NCBI RefSeq assembly: GCF_030719295.1
Contig: NZ_CP120997.1
Location: 6,334,001-6,398,000 of the forward strand
Direction of reading: 5' to 3'
Length of the DNA: 64,000 nucleotides
Source: Streptomyces sp. Mut1
GTDB taxonomy: Bacteria > Actinomycetota > Actinomycetes > Streptomycetales > Streptomycetaceae
Made by a program: the position numbers and the translations under genes. The notes under the pieces were generated by a model, which did not search any database, was not told the origin of the DNA, and saw only the letters and a list, made by a program, of their open reading frames with translations. Positions 49,302-58,060 of this stretch are shown here, piece by piece (position 1 is the stretch's first letter; each line of letters begins with the position of its first letter).

Positions 49302-50593
49302 TGCGCGCACTGGTACGCACGGCAGCGGCGGCGGCCACCGCGCTGGCCCTGCTGCTCACCGGCTGCGGCACGGGCGGCGACGGCGGCACGGACGGGAAGA
49401 TCCGGCTCCGCTTCCAGTCGCTGGCCTGGCAGAAGGAGTCCGTCGACATCAACAAGCAGCTGGTCGGGGAGTGGAACGCGGCCCACCCCGACATCCAGGT
49501 GCAGTACGTCCAGGGCAGCTGGGACAGCGTCCACGACCAGCTCCTGACCTCCTTCGAGGGCGGCGAGGCGCCCGACGTCATCCACGACGCGTCCGACGAC
49601 CTCGCCGACTTCGCGTACGGCGGCTACCTCGCCGACCTGCGCGCGCTCCTGCCGGACCGGCTGACCCGGGACATCCCCCGGCAGAGCTGGCGGACCGCCA
49701 CCTTCGACGGCGGGGTCTACGGGGTGCCCTTCCTCCAGGAGCCCCGGGTCCTGATCGCCAACACCAGAATCCTCAAGGAGTCGGGGGTCCGAATCCCGAC
49801 CCCCGAGAAGCCCTGGAGCTGGCCGGAGTTCCGGGAGGTGACCGAGGAGCTGACCGGTGAGGGCCGCTACGGGGTCGCCTGGCCGCTCAAGGAGCCGGTC
49901 TCCGTCACCCTCAACCTGGGCCTCTCGGCGGGCGGCGAACTCTTCCACCGGGACGCCGACGGGAAGGTGACGATCGCGATGGGGGAGGGCGACCAGGTGG
50001 TTCCCGGCACCATCCACGACCAGGTCAACACCGACCGCAGCGCGGCCCGTACCGCGCTCGGCATGGGCGGCGGCGACACCCTGCCCGGCTTCTTCGGCGG
50101 CAAGTACGCGATGGTGCCGCTCGGCTTCTCCTACCGCCAGCAGGTCGTCGAGCAGGCCCCGAAGGGCTTCGAGTGGACGGTGCTGCCCGCCCCCGCCGGC
50201 CGGGACGGCCTCGCCCAGGGGGTGAGCCCGCAGACCCTGTCCGTCGCCGAGGACAGCCCGCACAAGAAGGAGGCCGTCCGGTTCATCGACTTCCTGCTGC
50301 GGCCCGCCAACATGGTGCGCCTGGCCAAGGGCGACTGGATGCTGCCGACCGGCACCGAGGCGCTGGCCGACCCCGCGCTGCACACCGCGGACCGGGGCTG
50401 GGCGACCGGAGCCGCCCTCGCCGGAACGCTGCGCTCCGCACCGGCCCAGTCCGTGCGCGGCTACCCCGAGTGGAAGGACAAGGTCGCCACCCCCGCGCTC
50501 CAGGAGTACTACAGCGGGGCGATCGACGCCGCCGAGCTGAAGAAGCGTCTGGTGGCCGATGGCAACCGGGTCCTGGCCCGCTACCAGCGCTGA
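49301..50593 (+). CDS. sugar ABC transporter substrate-binding lipoprotein (family 1)
   Basis: A 430-residue extracellular solute-binding protein. The signal peptide ends at lipobox LLTGC with Cys22 lipidated, then a Gly-rich linker. IRLRFQSLAWQKESVDINKQLVGEWNAAHPDIQVQYVQGSWDS-type start, DVIHDASDDLADFA and YGVPFLQEPRVLIANTRIL are typical of the maltose/oligosaccharide-binding family. It captures a sugar for the two permeases just upstream. The sugar is unknown. ATG 49301 overlaps the preceding stop codon. A very strong terminator follows, so this is the last gene of the operon. Confidence 0.93.
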   Translation: MRALVRTAAAAATALALLLTGCGTGGDGGTDGKIRLRFQSLAWQKESVDINKQLVGEWNAAHPDIQVQYVQGSWDSVHDQLLTSFEGGEAPDVIHDASDDLADFAYGGYLADLRALLPDRLTRDIPRQSWRTATFDGGVYGVPFLQEPRVLIANTRILKESGVRIPTPEKPWSWPEFREVTEELTGEGRYGVAWPLKEPVSVTLNLGLSAGGELFHRDADGKVTIAMGEGDQVVPGTIHDQVNTDRSAARTALGMGGGDTLPGFFGGKYAMVPLGFSYRQQVVEQAPKGFEWTVLPAPAGRDGLAQGVSPQTLSVAEDSPHKKEAVRFIDFLLRPANMVRLAKGDWMLPTGTEALADPALHTADRGWATGAALAGTLRSAPAQSVRGYPEWKDKVATPALQEYYSGAIDAAELKKRLVADGNRVLARYQR

Positions 50594-50638
50594 ACGCGCC
50601 TGCCCTCCTCCCGGAGCTCGGGAGGAGGGCAGGCGCGT
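50594..50638 (+). terminator. very strong stem-loop terminator of the sugar ABC operon
   Basis: Perfect 19-base inverted repeat at 50594-50612 and 50620-50638 (left arm ACGCGCCTGCCCTCCTCCC), loop of seven, beginning right after the stop codon. It also protects the convergent MMPL gene. Confidence 0.88.
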
Positions 50639-50678
50639 GCGCGCGGCCGGGGTCGGAGGGCGACCCGCTCCGGGCGGG

Positions 50679-52970
50679 TCAGACGCCGACCCGCTCCGGC
50701 TCCCCGCCACCGCGGACCGGCTCGGAGGCGTTCGGCACCTCGTCGTACGACTCGTCGTGGGTCATGTCCGGCAGCCACCGCAGCCACTTCGGGAAGTACC
50801 AGTTGCGCTCGCCCAGCAGGGCCATCGCGGCCGGCAGCAGAACCCCGCGGATGATCGTCGCGTCGATCAGCACGGCCGCTGCCAGGCCCACGCCCATCTG
50901 CTTCATGGACTGCATCGACAGCGTGCCGAAGATCGCGAACACGGCGACCATGATGACGGCCGCGCTGGTCACCACACCGGCCGTGGTGACCACGCCGTGA
51001 GCGATGGCGTCCCGGGTGGTACGGCCCTGGAGGCGCGCCTCACGGATCCGGGAGACCACGAACACGTGGTAGTCCATCGAGAGCCCGAAGAGGATCACGA
51101 AGAGGAAGAGCGGCAGCCAGGAGATGATCGCGCCGACCCCCTCCGCGCCCACCAGCGAGGCGCCCCAGCCGTGCTGGAAGATCGCGGTGAGGATGCCGTA
51201 GGCGGCGCCCACCGAGAGCAGGTTGAGGACGATCGAGGTGATCGCGACCGTCAGGGAACGGAAGCAGAGCAGCATCAGGAGGAAGGCGAAGACGACCACG
51301 AAGGCGAAGACCGGCACGACCGAGCCGACGATCTGGTCGTTGAAGTCCTTCGAACCGGCCACCTGACCGGTGATCGGCGCCTCGACCCCCGCGACCTTGC
51401 CGAGTGTCGCCGGGCGCACGGTGTCGCGCAGCAGGTCCAGGCTCTTGACGGCCCGGTCCTGGTCCGAGCCGCCGACCAGCGGTACGTCGATGACCGCGAT
51501 GTTCTCCGCGTCGTGCGTCACGATGTCGACCGGGCCCTTCGAGGCGCCCGAGGCGACGGCCTGCCGGCGGAACTCCGCGAGCGCCTGGCGCACCGGAGCC
51601 GCGCCGATGTCGTCGGCCCTGACCACGACCCGCGCCGGGTCGGCGCCACCGGGGAACGCCTCGTTCAGCCGGTCGTAGGTCCGCACGATCGGCAGCGAGT
51701 CGCCGAACTCCTGGTCCAGGGTGAGGTTCTGGGTGTGCATGCCGAGCGCGGGCAGCGAGATCGCGGCGAGCGCGCCGGCGGCGACCACGAGAGCGGTCCA
51801 GGGCCGGCGGAGCACCACGGTGAGCACCGCGCGCCAGACCCGGCTCTCGTTGTCGGTGCCGTCCCGCCGGGAGCGCTTCAGGCGGGCCAGGAAGGGAACC
51901 CGGCCCTTCTCGACGCGCTCGCCGAGCAGCGAGAGCAGTGCGGGCAGCACGGTGACGGAGCCGGCCATGGCGACCGCGACGACCATCAGCGAGGCCAGCC
52001 CCATCGCCTCGAACTCGGCGATGCCGGTGAAGAGCATGCCCGCCATCGCGACACAGACCGTCACACCGGAGACGACGATGGCGCGTCCGCTGGTCGCGGC
52101 GGCGATCATCAGCGCGGTCCTGGCGTCCCGCCCCTTGGCCCGCTCCTCGCGCTCCCGGCGCAGATAGAACAGGCAGTAGTCGACGCCGACGGCCAGACCG
52201 ACCAGCAGCATCACGGAGTTGGCGGTGTCGCTCATCGGCTGGAAGTGGCTCACCACGCCCATCAGACCCATGGTCGCCATGATCGCGGTGAGGGCCAGGG
52301 CGACCGGGAGCAGGGCGGCGACCAGCGCGCCGAAGGCGATGAGCAGGATGCCGAGCGCGACCGGCACGGCGGAGAACTCGGCCCGCTGGAAATCGCTGCC
52401 GAAGGCGTCGTCGAACGTCTTGCCCATGCTGGCGCCGCCGATCTCCTCGATCCGCAGCCCCTCGTGGGCACCGTCCACCTTCGCGACGGCCTTCAGCACC
52501 GGCTCGACACGCTCGCTCGCCGTCTCCGGGTCGCCGCGCATCTCGAACTGCACCAGCGCGCTGTGCTTGTCCGACGAGATGGTCCTGGTGGTGTACGGAG
52601 AGGTGACGGCGGTGACCTCACCGGTGGCCTGCACGGCCTCGATCACGTCGTCCACGGCCGACCGGAACTCCCGCGAGTCGGCGTCGACCGCGCCCTTGCC
52701 GTCGGACTGGATGAGCACGGTCTCGCCGGCCGGGTCCTTGAGCCCCGCGTCCTCGATGATCTGCACGGCCCGGCCCACCTCGCCGGACATCTGGTCGCTC
52801 TCCTTCACATCGACCCGGCCCGCCGCGGAGCCGAGCCCCATGGCCAGGACGACGAACAGCACCCAGATGGTCACCGCCGCCCAGCGGTGCCGTGCGCTCC
52901 AGCCGCCCGCGCGGGCCGCGACGCCCCGCACCCGTGGCGCCCGTGTGCGCGCCGAATCCACTGTCCCCAT
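50679..52970 (-). CDS. MMPL family transporter (RND superfamily)
   Basis: A 763-residue membrane protein with twelve predicted segments in two halves. Each half has a membrane segment, a large extracytoplasmic domain and five further segments. The first half shows VDVKESDQMSGEVGRAVQII and LLVGLAVGVDYCLFYLRRERE; the second half shows VILFGLSMDYHVFVVSRIREA, in which the Asp-Tyr pairs are the proton-relay residues of MmpL proteins. It probably exports lipids or hydrophobic compounds using the proton gradient. ATG 52970 (MGTVDSARTRAPRV) is chosen over a start 12 codons earlier. No regulator is adjacent. Confidence 0.93.
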   Translation of the reverse strand: MGTVDSARTRAPRVRGVAARAGGWSARHRWAAVTIWVLFVVLAMGLGSAAGRVDVKESDQMSGEVGRAVQIIEDAGLKDPAGETVLIQSDGKGAVDADSREFRSAVDDVIEAVQATGEVTAVTSPYTTRTISSDKHSALVQFEMRGDPETASERVEPVLKAVAKVDGAHEGLRIEEIGGASMGKTFDDAFGSDFQRAEFSAVPVALGILLIAFGALVAALLPVALALTAIMATMGLMGVVSHFQPMSDTANSVMLLVGLAVGVDYCLFYLRREREERAKGRDARTALMIAAATSGRAIVVSGVTVCVAMAGMLFTGIAEFEAMGLASLMVVAVAMAGSVTVLPALLSLLGERVEKGRVPFLARLKRSRRDGTDNESRVWRAVLTVVLRRPWTALVVAAGALAAISLPALGMHTQNLTLDQEFGDSLPIVRTYDRLNEAFPGGADPARVVVRADDIGAAPVRQALAEFRRQAVASGASKGPVDIVTHDAENIAVIDVPLVGGSDQDRAVKSLDLLRDTVRPATLGKVAGVEAPITGQVAGSKDFNDQIVGSVVPVFAFVVVFAFLLMLLCFRSLTVAITSIVLNLLSVGAAYGILTAIFQHGWGASLVGAEGVGAIISWLPLFLFVILFGLSMDYHVFVVSRIREARLQGRTTRDAIAHGVVTTAGVVTSAAVIMVAVFAIFGTLSMQSMKQMGVGLAAAVLIDATIIRGVLLPAAMALLGERNWYFPKWLRWLPDMTHDESYDEVPNASEPVRGGGEPERVGV

Positions 52971-53329
52971 GACGGGCTTGCCCCCTTGTGACCGGCACCG
53001 GCCCACCGCCGTCGCCTCCCGATTTCGAAGGTAGGCGCGGAATAAAGGCTTCTCGTCATGCTCTCTGCGGAGCCGGGTGCGGCCCTTCTCCGTCTTGCGG
53101 ACCGGTTGTGCCCCCGAGAAGGAGGATCGAAGCCCCTTACACGTAAAGGTGGTTGGCGTATCGGCACGCAGGTGAGGGCTTCTTGTGACGAAAGCTTGAC
53201 GACTGCGTCAGAGCCGTATGAAGGTCTTGATCTGCGCGCGTCAATCGGTAAAGGTTTCGAACCAACCCCCGGAGAATTTCCGGCCGAGGGCCAATCCCCC
53301 CACAAAGAATGACGAGGAGATCCCTCTTC
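52971..53329. other. 359-base divergent gap between the MMPL and protease genes
   Basis: Base composition falls here compared with neighbouring genes and third positions lose their GC bias, so the 84-codon open frame at 53058-53312 is not coding. TTGACG near 53197 overlaps the inverted repeat TGACG-ACTG-CGTCA and is followed 15 bases later by TATGAA; spacing is short for a standard promoter. TTAC-AC-GTAA near 53138 is another small symmetric site. The long leader upstream of the protease start may be regulatory; I recognise no riboswitch class. Confidence 0.4.
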
Positions 53330-54532
53330 ATGGCAATTCACAAGCGCGCACGCCGGTTCAAGCTGACCGCCGCCATCACCGCTGTCGCGGCCGCGGCCGG
53401 CGTCACCCTGCTGGGCAGCCCCATCGCCGGAGCGGCACCCGCTCCCGCCATGGGCAAGATCTACGGCGCCGACGCGGCGACCGCGGTCTCCGGCAGCTAC
53501 ATCGTGATGCTGGACCACAAGGCGGACAAGGCGGAGCTGGCCAAGGAGTACGGCGGCAAGCTGAACCGCAACTACAGCTCCGCCATCAACGGCTTCTCCG
53601 CCAGCGGCCTCACCGAGACCGAGGCCAAGCGGCTCGCCGCCGACCCGGCCGTCTCCAAGGTCGTCCAGAACAAGAAGTTCCACGTGGACGCCACGCAGTC
53701 CAACCCGCCGTCCTGGGGCCTGGACCGCATCGACCAGACCGAGACCGCCGGCGACAACGCCTACACCTACCCGGACAGCGCCGGCGAGGGTGTCACCGCG
53801 TACGTCATCGACACCGGGGTCCGCATCACGCACGAGGAGTTCGAGGGCCGCGCCAGCTACGGCTACGACGCCGTGGACGACGACGACGTCGCCGACGACG
53901 GCTACGGCCACGGCACCCACGTCGCCGGCACCATAGCCGGTGCGACCTACGGCGTCGCCAAGAACGCCAAGATCGTGGCCGTCCGGGTCCTGGACGACTC
54001 GGGCTCGGGCACCACCGAGCAGGTCATCGCCGGCATCGACTGGGTCACCGCGAACCACGAGGGCCCGTCCGTCGCCAACATGAGCCTCGGCGGCGGCGTG
54101 GACGAGGCGCTCGACGCGGCGGTCCAGGAATCCATCGCCTCCGGCGTCACCTACGGGGTCGCCGCCGGCAACGAGTCGGCCGACGCGAGCACGAGTTCCC
54201 CTGCGCGCGTCCCGGAGGCCATCACGGTCGCCTCGTCGACCGTGGACGACGAGCAGTCGTACTTCTCCAACTACGGCTCGCTCGTGGACCTCTACGCCCC
54301 GGGCTCGGACATCACCTCGGCGTGGAACGACAGCGACACCGGCACGGACACCATCTCCGGTACATCCATGGCGACCCCGCACGTCGTCGGTGCCGCCGCC
54401 GTCTACCTGTCCGAGCACCCGGACGCCACCCCGGACGAGGTCGCCACGGCCCTGACCGACGGCGCCACCCCGGACGCCATCAGCGACGCCACATCGGGCA
54501 CCGCGAACAAGCTCCTGAAGATCGTCGAGTAA
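53330..54532 (+). CDS. secreted S8 subtilisin-like serine protease
   Basis: A 400-residue preproprotease. Residues 1-36 are a signal peptide (basic start, hydrophobic core, AGAA cleavage region). Residues about 50-120 form an I9 propeptide inhibitor (SGSYIVMLDHKADKAEL, INGFSASGLTETEAKRLA). The mature enzyme from about 121 has catalytic Asp161 (YVIDTGVRI), His197 (GHGTHVAGT) and Ser346 (SGTSMATPH), with oxyanion Asn281. It resembles proteinase K-like streptomycete subtilases and would digest proteins outside the cell. ATG 53330 follows GAGGAGA. A 359-base leader region and a terminator bracket it. Confidence 0.96.
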   Translation: MAIHKRARRFKLTAAITAVAAAAGVTLLGSPIAGAAPAPAMGKIYGADAATAVSGSYIVMLDHKADKAELAKEYGGKLNRNYSSAINGFSASGLTETEAKRLAADPAVSKVVQNKKFHVDATQSNPPSWGLDRIDQTETAGDNAYTYPDSAGEGVTAYVIDTGVRITHEEFEGRASYGYDAVDDDDVADDGYGHGTHVAGTIAGATYGVAKNAKIVAVRVLDDSGSGTTEQVIAGIDWVTANHEGPSVANMSLGGGVDEALDAAVQESIASGVTYGVAAGNESADASTSSPARVPEAITVASSTVDDEQSYFSNYGSLVDLYAPGSDITSAWNDSDTGTDTISGTSMATPHVVGAAAVYLSEHPDATPDEVATALTDGATPDAISDATSGTANKLLKIVE

Positions 54533-54549
54533 CACGGCCCCACCGGCCG

Positions 54550-54588
54550 GCGGCCACCGCGCCCTCCCCCACGGGGCGCGGCGGCCGC
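54550..54588 (+). terminator. stem-loop terminator after the protease gene
   Basis: Arms at 54550-54564 and 54574-54588 pair at 14 of 15 positions around a nine-base loop, 17 bases after the stop codon. Confidence 0.75.
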
Positions 54589-54608
54589 ATGCCCGGACCG
54601 GGCCCGCC

Positions 54609-54614
54609 TACGCT
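54609..54614 (+). promoter_or_regulatory. candidate -10 element before the short ORF
   Basis: TACGCT ends seven bases before the ATG at 54622, the leaderless arrangement also seen elsewhere in the window. Confidence 0.35.
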
Positions 54615-54621
54615 GGGCCGC

Positions 54622-54654
54622 ATGACGACGAAACCGGGCGGGGGCGGGGCATGA
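54622..54654 (+). CDS. possible ten-residue upstream ORF coupled to the SnoaL/DUF4440-like gene
   Basis: ATG at 54622 encodes MTTKPGGGGA and stops at TGA 54652-54654, overlapping the next start codon as ATGA. A -10-like element lies just upstream. If transcription begins at 54622, ribosomes would load on this leaderless ORF and restart at 54651, which has no good ribosome site of its own. It may only be a loading platform. Confidence 0.35.
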   Translation: MTTKPGGGGA

Positions 54655-55079
54655 CCGAGCCGGCGGTGGGCGTGGCCGCGGCCATCGAGGGCGAGCTGCG
54701 GCTCCTGGACCCCGCGGTCCGGGCCTCCGCCGACCTCCTCGACCAGGTGCTGCACCCCGACTACCACGAGGTCGACACCACCGGCCGCCTCTGGGACCGG
54801 TCCACGGTCATCAACACGCTCACCTCGGGCCGGGCCCCCCGGCCGGGCCAGCTCACCGCCTCACGGATGCACGGCGTCCACCTCGCCGACGAGCTGGTCC
54901 ACCTCACCTTCGACACCGAGGCCAGGGGCAGGCGCGCCCACCGCAGTTCGCTGTGGCGGCTCACCGAAGCGGGCTGGCTGCTCTTCTACCACCAGGCCAC
55001 CCTCTTCGACGCCGCCCCCGACGTCAGCGACGGGGCGAGCGCCGGGCACGGGCCGTCCAGCGGCCGTCCGTCCGGGTGA
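54651..55079 (+). CDS. NTF2-like protein, DUF4440 type
   Basis: A 142-residue protein with the cone-like alpha/beta fold: an N-terminal helix pair (IEGELRLLDPAVRASADLL), the strand LHPDYHEVDTTGRLWDRSTVINTL and strands TRLH-like VHLADELVHLTFDTEARG and SSLWRLTEAGWLLFYHQAT. NTF2-like proteins of this sort bind small ligands or act as small enzymes; the function is not known. The last 20 residues are a Gly/Ser-rich tail whose coding sequence overlaps, on the other strand, the end of the ABC ATPase gene by 56 bases. Confidence 0.82.
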   Translation: MTEPAVGVAAAIEGELRLLDPAVRASADLLDQVLHPDYHEVDTTGRLWDRSTVINTLTSGRAPRPGQLTASRMHGVHLADELVHLTFDTEARGRRAHRSSLWRLTEAGWLLFYHQATLFDAAPDVSDGASAGHGPSSGRPSG

Positions 55080-55860
55080 TGTGCACCGGGTGCCCGAAGC
55101 ACTCGCTGACCCGGTCCGTGGTCAGCACCTCGTCCGCCTCCCCCGAGGCCAGGCACCGCCCGCCGCGCAGCAGCATCGCATGGGTGGTCGACGCGGGCAG
55201 CTCCTCCAGATGATGGGTGACCAGCACCGTCGCCAGCTCCGGATGCTCCTCGCGCAACGCGTCCAGACTGTCCAGCAGTTGCTCCCTGGCGGCCAGGTCG
55301 AGCCCGGTCGCCGGCTCGTCGAGCAGCAGCAGCCGCGGCTGCGGCATCAGCGCACGCGCGATCAGCGTCCGGCCCCGCTCGCCCTGCGAGAGTGCCGGCC
55401 AGCGCGACCCTGTCTTTCCGCCCATGCCCAGCATCGTCAGCAGCCGCTCCGCCCGCTCCCGCTGCCCCGGGCCGGGCGACCAGCGCGGCACCGGCTCGAC
55501 CGAGTTCGTCAGGCCCGTCAGCACCACCTCGGCCACCGTCAGCGGCGACCGCAGCGGATGACGCGGATTGACATGGCCCAGCAGCGTCCGCAGCTCCCGC
55601 AGATCGACCCGCCCCAGCGTCCGGCCCAGCACCTCGACCGAACCCCGGGTCGGATGCGTGACCGCGCCGAGCAGCCCGAGCAGCGTGCTCTTGCCGGCTC
55701 CGTTGGCCCCGAGCAGCGCCCAGTGCTCCCCGCCGCGCACCGTGAGCGAGACCGAGTCGAGCAGGACGTTCCCGTCGCGTACGAGCGAGACCCCGTCGGC
55801 CCGGATGACCGGCACCGGGGCCGTGGCGACGGAGGGGGACAGGGGTGCGGTGGTGGTCAC
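55024..55860 (-). CDS. stand-alone ABC transporter ATP-binding protein
   Basis: A 278-residue ATPase with Walker A GANGAGKST (about 50-58), signature LSQGERGR in place of LSGGQ (near 158), Walker B LLLLDEPATGLD and switch His in VTHHLEELP. It resembles the YlmA/ModF-like group of actinobacterial ATPases that lack an adjacent membrane partner, so its transport partner is unknown or it may act on ribosomes or DNA; this is inference. The GTG start follows AAGGAG at a rather long nine-base spacing. Its 3' end overlaps the convergent DUF4440 gene. Confidence 0.9.
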   Translation of the reverse strand: MTTTAPLSPSVATAPVPVIRADGVSLVRDGNVLLDSVSLTVRGGEHWALLGANGAGKSTLLGLLGAVTHPTRGSVEVLGRTLGRVDLRELRTLLGHVNPRHPLRSPLTVAEVVLTGLTNSVEPVPRWSPGPGQRERAERLLTMLGMGGKTGSRWPALSQGERGRTLIARALMPQPRLLLLDEPATGLDLAAREQLLDSLDALREEHPELATVLVTHHLEELPASTTHAMLLRGGRCLASGEADEVLTTDRVSECFGHPVHITRTDGRWTARARRSPRR

Positions 55861-55998
55861 GTGCGGCTGCTCCTTCGTACGGGCGCGAGCGCCTTCCTGC
55901 GCACGGAAAGCCTATCCGTGTCCCGTACACCCTCCTCGCCCGCCTCCTGTCGCCTTTCTTCAATACCGCCCAGGCCCTGCCCGCCTACGTTGGTGTGC

Positions 55999-56580
55999 AT
56001 GAAGAACGAGCACACCCACATGACCGAATGCGCCGCCGAGGCCGCCCGTGTGGCCCGGGGCGTCAGCGCCCGACAGCTGGAGGCGACCGCCACCCCCTGC
56101 GCGGACTGGGATCTCCGCACGCTCATCAATCACTGGGTCCTCTACACCTCGCACGGCATGGAGCACCGGGCCCGGCGCACGGAGCTTCCCGAGGAGCTCG
56201 TGGCCCGCGACTTCACCGCCGACGCCGACTGGGCCGAGCGGTACGCCGACCAGCTGGAGCGGGCCGTCGCCGCCTGGTCCGACCCGGCCGTCTGGGAGGG
56301 CACCATCGGCACCGGCGAGTCCGCGTCCCCGGCCGCCGACACCGCGGCCATGCTCATCGAGGAGATTGCCCTGCACGGCTGGGACGTGGCCCGCGCCACC
56401 GGCCAGGAGTTCCGGCTCTCCGACGAGGCAGCCGCCCACGTGCTGGGGACCGTCGAGAAGACCGCCGCGCTCTACCGCCGCTACGAGGGATTCACCGACG
56501 AGGTGGAGGTCCCGGGAGCCACCGGGTTCACCCGCGCCCTGGCCCTGAGCGGACGCGACCCGCAGTGGACCGCGGGCTGA
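55999..56580 (+). CDS. TIGR03086/maleylpyruvate isomerase family metal-binding protein (DinB-like fold)
   Basis: A 193-residue four-helix-bundle protein. The N-terminal helix with LEATATPCADWDLRTLINHWV contains the typical first metal-site histidine (NHW), and MLIEEIALHGWDVARATG holds the second (LHGWD), as in mycothiol-dependent maleylpyruvate isomerase and TIGR03086 proteins. It may use mycothiol as cofactor, a reasonable inference in actinomycetes. ATG 55999 directly follows GGTGTGC, with no strong ribosome site. A DsbA-type gene follows after 69 bases, also of a type linked with mycothiol. Confidence 0.85.
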   Translation: MKNEHTHMTECAAEAARVARGVSARQLEATATPCADWDLRTLINHWVLYTSHGMEHRARRTELPEELVARDFTADADWAERYADQLERAVAAWSDPAVWEGTIGTGESASPAADTAAMLIEEIALHGWDVARATGQEFRLSDEAAAHVLGTVEKTAALYRRYEGFTDEVEVPGATGFTRALALSGRDPQWTAG

Positions 56581-56636
56581 AAGTGGCCCAGTCCACGGGG
56601 TGCCGAATGGCCCGGGGGAGTGCGCCACCGGCTGGC

Positions 56637-56642
56637 TAGGCT
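56637..56642 (+). promoter_or_regulatory. candidate -10 element giving a leaderless DsbA-type transcript
   Basis: TAGGCT ends seven bases before the ATG at 56650 and no ribosome site is present. Confidence 0.4.
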
Positions 56643-56649
56643 CACCACC

Positions 56650-57282
56650 ATGAGCACCCACCGCACCCCGGAACAGGGCAGGCCCGTCGTCGACTTCTAC
56701 TTCGACCCGGCCTGCCCGTTCGCCTGGATCACCTCCCGCTGGATGCTGGAGGTCGAGCAGCACCGCGACATCGAGCTCCGCTTCCACGTCATGAGCCTCT
56801 ACCTGCACAACACCGGCAACGAACTCCCCGACTGGTACCGCGACCTGGTCGACCGGTCGACCGGCCCCGTACGGGTCGCCGCCGCCGCGGCCGACGAGCA
56901 CGGCGAGGAGGTCCTGCGCGACCTGTACACGGCCCTCGGCAGCCGTATCCACCAGCGGAAGAACGAGGACTTCGACGAGGTCGTCGCCCAGTCCCTCGCC
57001 GAACTGGGCCTGCCCGCACGGCTCGCGGAGGCCGCGCACAGCGAGGCGTACGACGAGGCCGTGCGGCGCAGCCACGAGGCGGGCCAGGACCCGGAGGCGG
57101 GCGGATACGTCGGCACGCCCACCATCCACGTGGACGGGACGGTCTGGTTCGGCCCGGTGCTGCGGGCGATCCCGCGCGGCGAGGAGGCGGCCCGGCTGTT
57201 CGACAGCTTCCGGGTGCTCGCCGGACACGGGGACTTCTTCGAGCTCAAGCGCACCCGCACGGGCGGCATCGACGTGGGCTGA
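56650..57282 (+). CDS. DsbA family protein, mycothiol-dependent nitroreductase (Rv2466c)-like
   Basis: A 210-residue thioredoxin-fold protein with the helical insertion of the DsbA/FrnE class. [19 protein letters not shown] is the active-site region and [20 protein letters not shown] carries the cis-proline (after Thr). The motif is C22-P-F-A25: the second cysteine of the CxxC pair found in Rv2466c is replaced by alanine, implying a monothiol mechanism, probably with mycothiol. ATG 56650 (MSTHRTPEQ) is preferred to one ten codons earlier. The sirB gene runs toward it from the other strand. Confidence 0.88.
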   Translation: MSTHRTPEQGRPVVDFYFDPACPFAWITSRWMLEVEQHRDIELRFHVMSLYLHNTGNELPDWYRDLVDRSTGPVRVAAAAADEHGEEVLRDLYTALGSRIHQRKNEDFDEVVAQSLAELGLPARLAEAAHSEAYDEAVRRSHEAGQDPEAGGYVGTPTIHVDGTVWFGPVLRAIPRGEEAARLFDSFRVLAGHGDFFELKRTRTGGIDVG

Positions 57283-57295
57283 GCCCCCCGGCAGC

Positions 57296-58054
57296 TCAGG
57301 CGCTGAGCGGGACCGGGCGCGCGGACCGCGCACGGGCCGCGTCGTACCGGTCCAGCAGCAGCCGGGCCAGCTCGGGCGCCGGCCCCAGCACCCCGGCCAG
57401 CACATCGGCGCCGGCCTCGGCCGCCCCCGCTGCGATGCGGTCCGGGAGACGGCCGGGCGCGATCACGTACGGGGCGACCGCCACCCGGCGCACGCCGTCG
57501 GCCCGCAGGGCCCGTACCGCGTCCTCGGTACGGGGCTGTGATGCGGAGGCGAACGCAGGCCGCACGGAACACCAACCGGTGTGCCGCAGCTCCCGCGCGA
57601 TTTCAGCGATCACTGCGATCGCCTCCGGGTCGGATGAGCCCGCCGAGGCCAGGACGAGCCCGGTCGAGCCACGGTCGCCGGGGCGGACCCCGGCCTCGTA
57701 CAGCCGCCGTTCCAGAGCGGCGTTCAGCAGCGGCGACGGGCCGAGCACCTCGGCCTGCCGCACCCGCAGCCGGGGCAGCGCCGCGCGGGCCTCCCGCAGC
57801 ACCGCCGGGATGTCCGACTTGGCGTGGAAGGCCCGGGTGAGCAGCAGCGGCAGCGCGACCACCTCGTCCGCCCCCTCGGCGGTCAGCCGCTCCAGGACCC
57901 GCGGCACCGAGGGCGCGTTGAAGTCCAGGAACCCGGTCTCCACGCGCAGCCCCGGCCGCAGCGCCCGTACCCGCGAGGTCAGCGCGTGCACGGTCGCGGC
58001 GTGCCGCGGGTCACGGCTGCCGTGGGCGATGACGAGGAGGACCGGAGAGGACAT
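57296..58054 (-). CDS. sirB: sirohydrochlorin chelatase (CbiX/SirB type)
   Basis: A 252-residue two-domain chelatase, the duplicated form of CbiX. Each half starts with a metal-binding region: LLVIAHGSRDPRH (His11) and LVLASAGSSDPEAI, in which the second histidine is replaced by alanine. It inserts Fe2+ (for sirohaem) or Co2+ (for cobalamin) into sirohydrochlorin. Its place six bases behind the sulfonate importer permease and in the same block as cysCDN argues for sirohaem, the cofactor of sulfite reductase. ATG 58054 is a standard start. Confidence 0.9.
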   Translation of the reverse strand: MSSPVLLVIAHGSRDPRHAATVHALTSRVRALRPGLRVETGFLDFNAPSVPRVLERLTAEGADEVVALPLLLTRAFHAKSDIPAVLREARAALPRLRVRQAEVLGPSPLLNAALERRLYEAGVRPGDRGSTGLVLASAGSSDPEAIAVIAEIARELRHTGWCSVRPAFASASQPRTEDAVRALRADGVRRVAVAPYVIAPGRLPDRIAAGAAEAGADVLAGVLGPAPELARLLLDRYDAARARSARPVPLSA

Positions 58055-58060
58055 GAGCGC

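Noticed and set aside
53058..53312. 84-codon frame upstream of the protease
   Set aside because: Third codon positions lack GC bias and the translation has no recognisable features; it lies in the presumed promoter/leader region.
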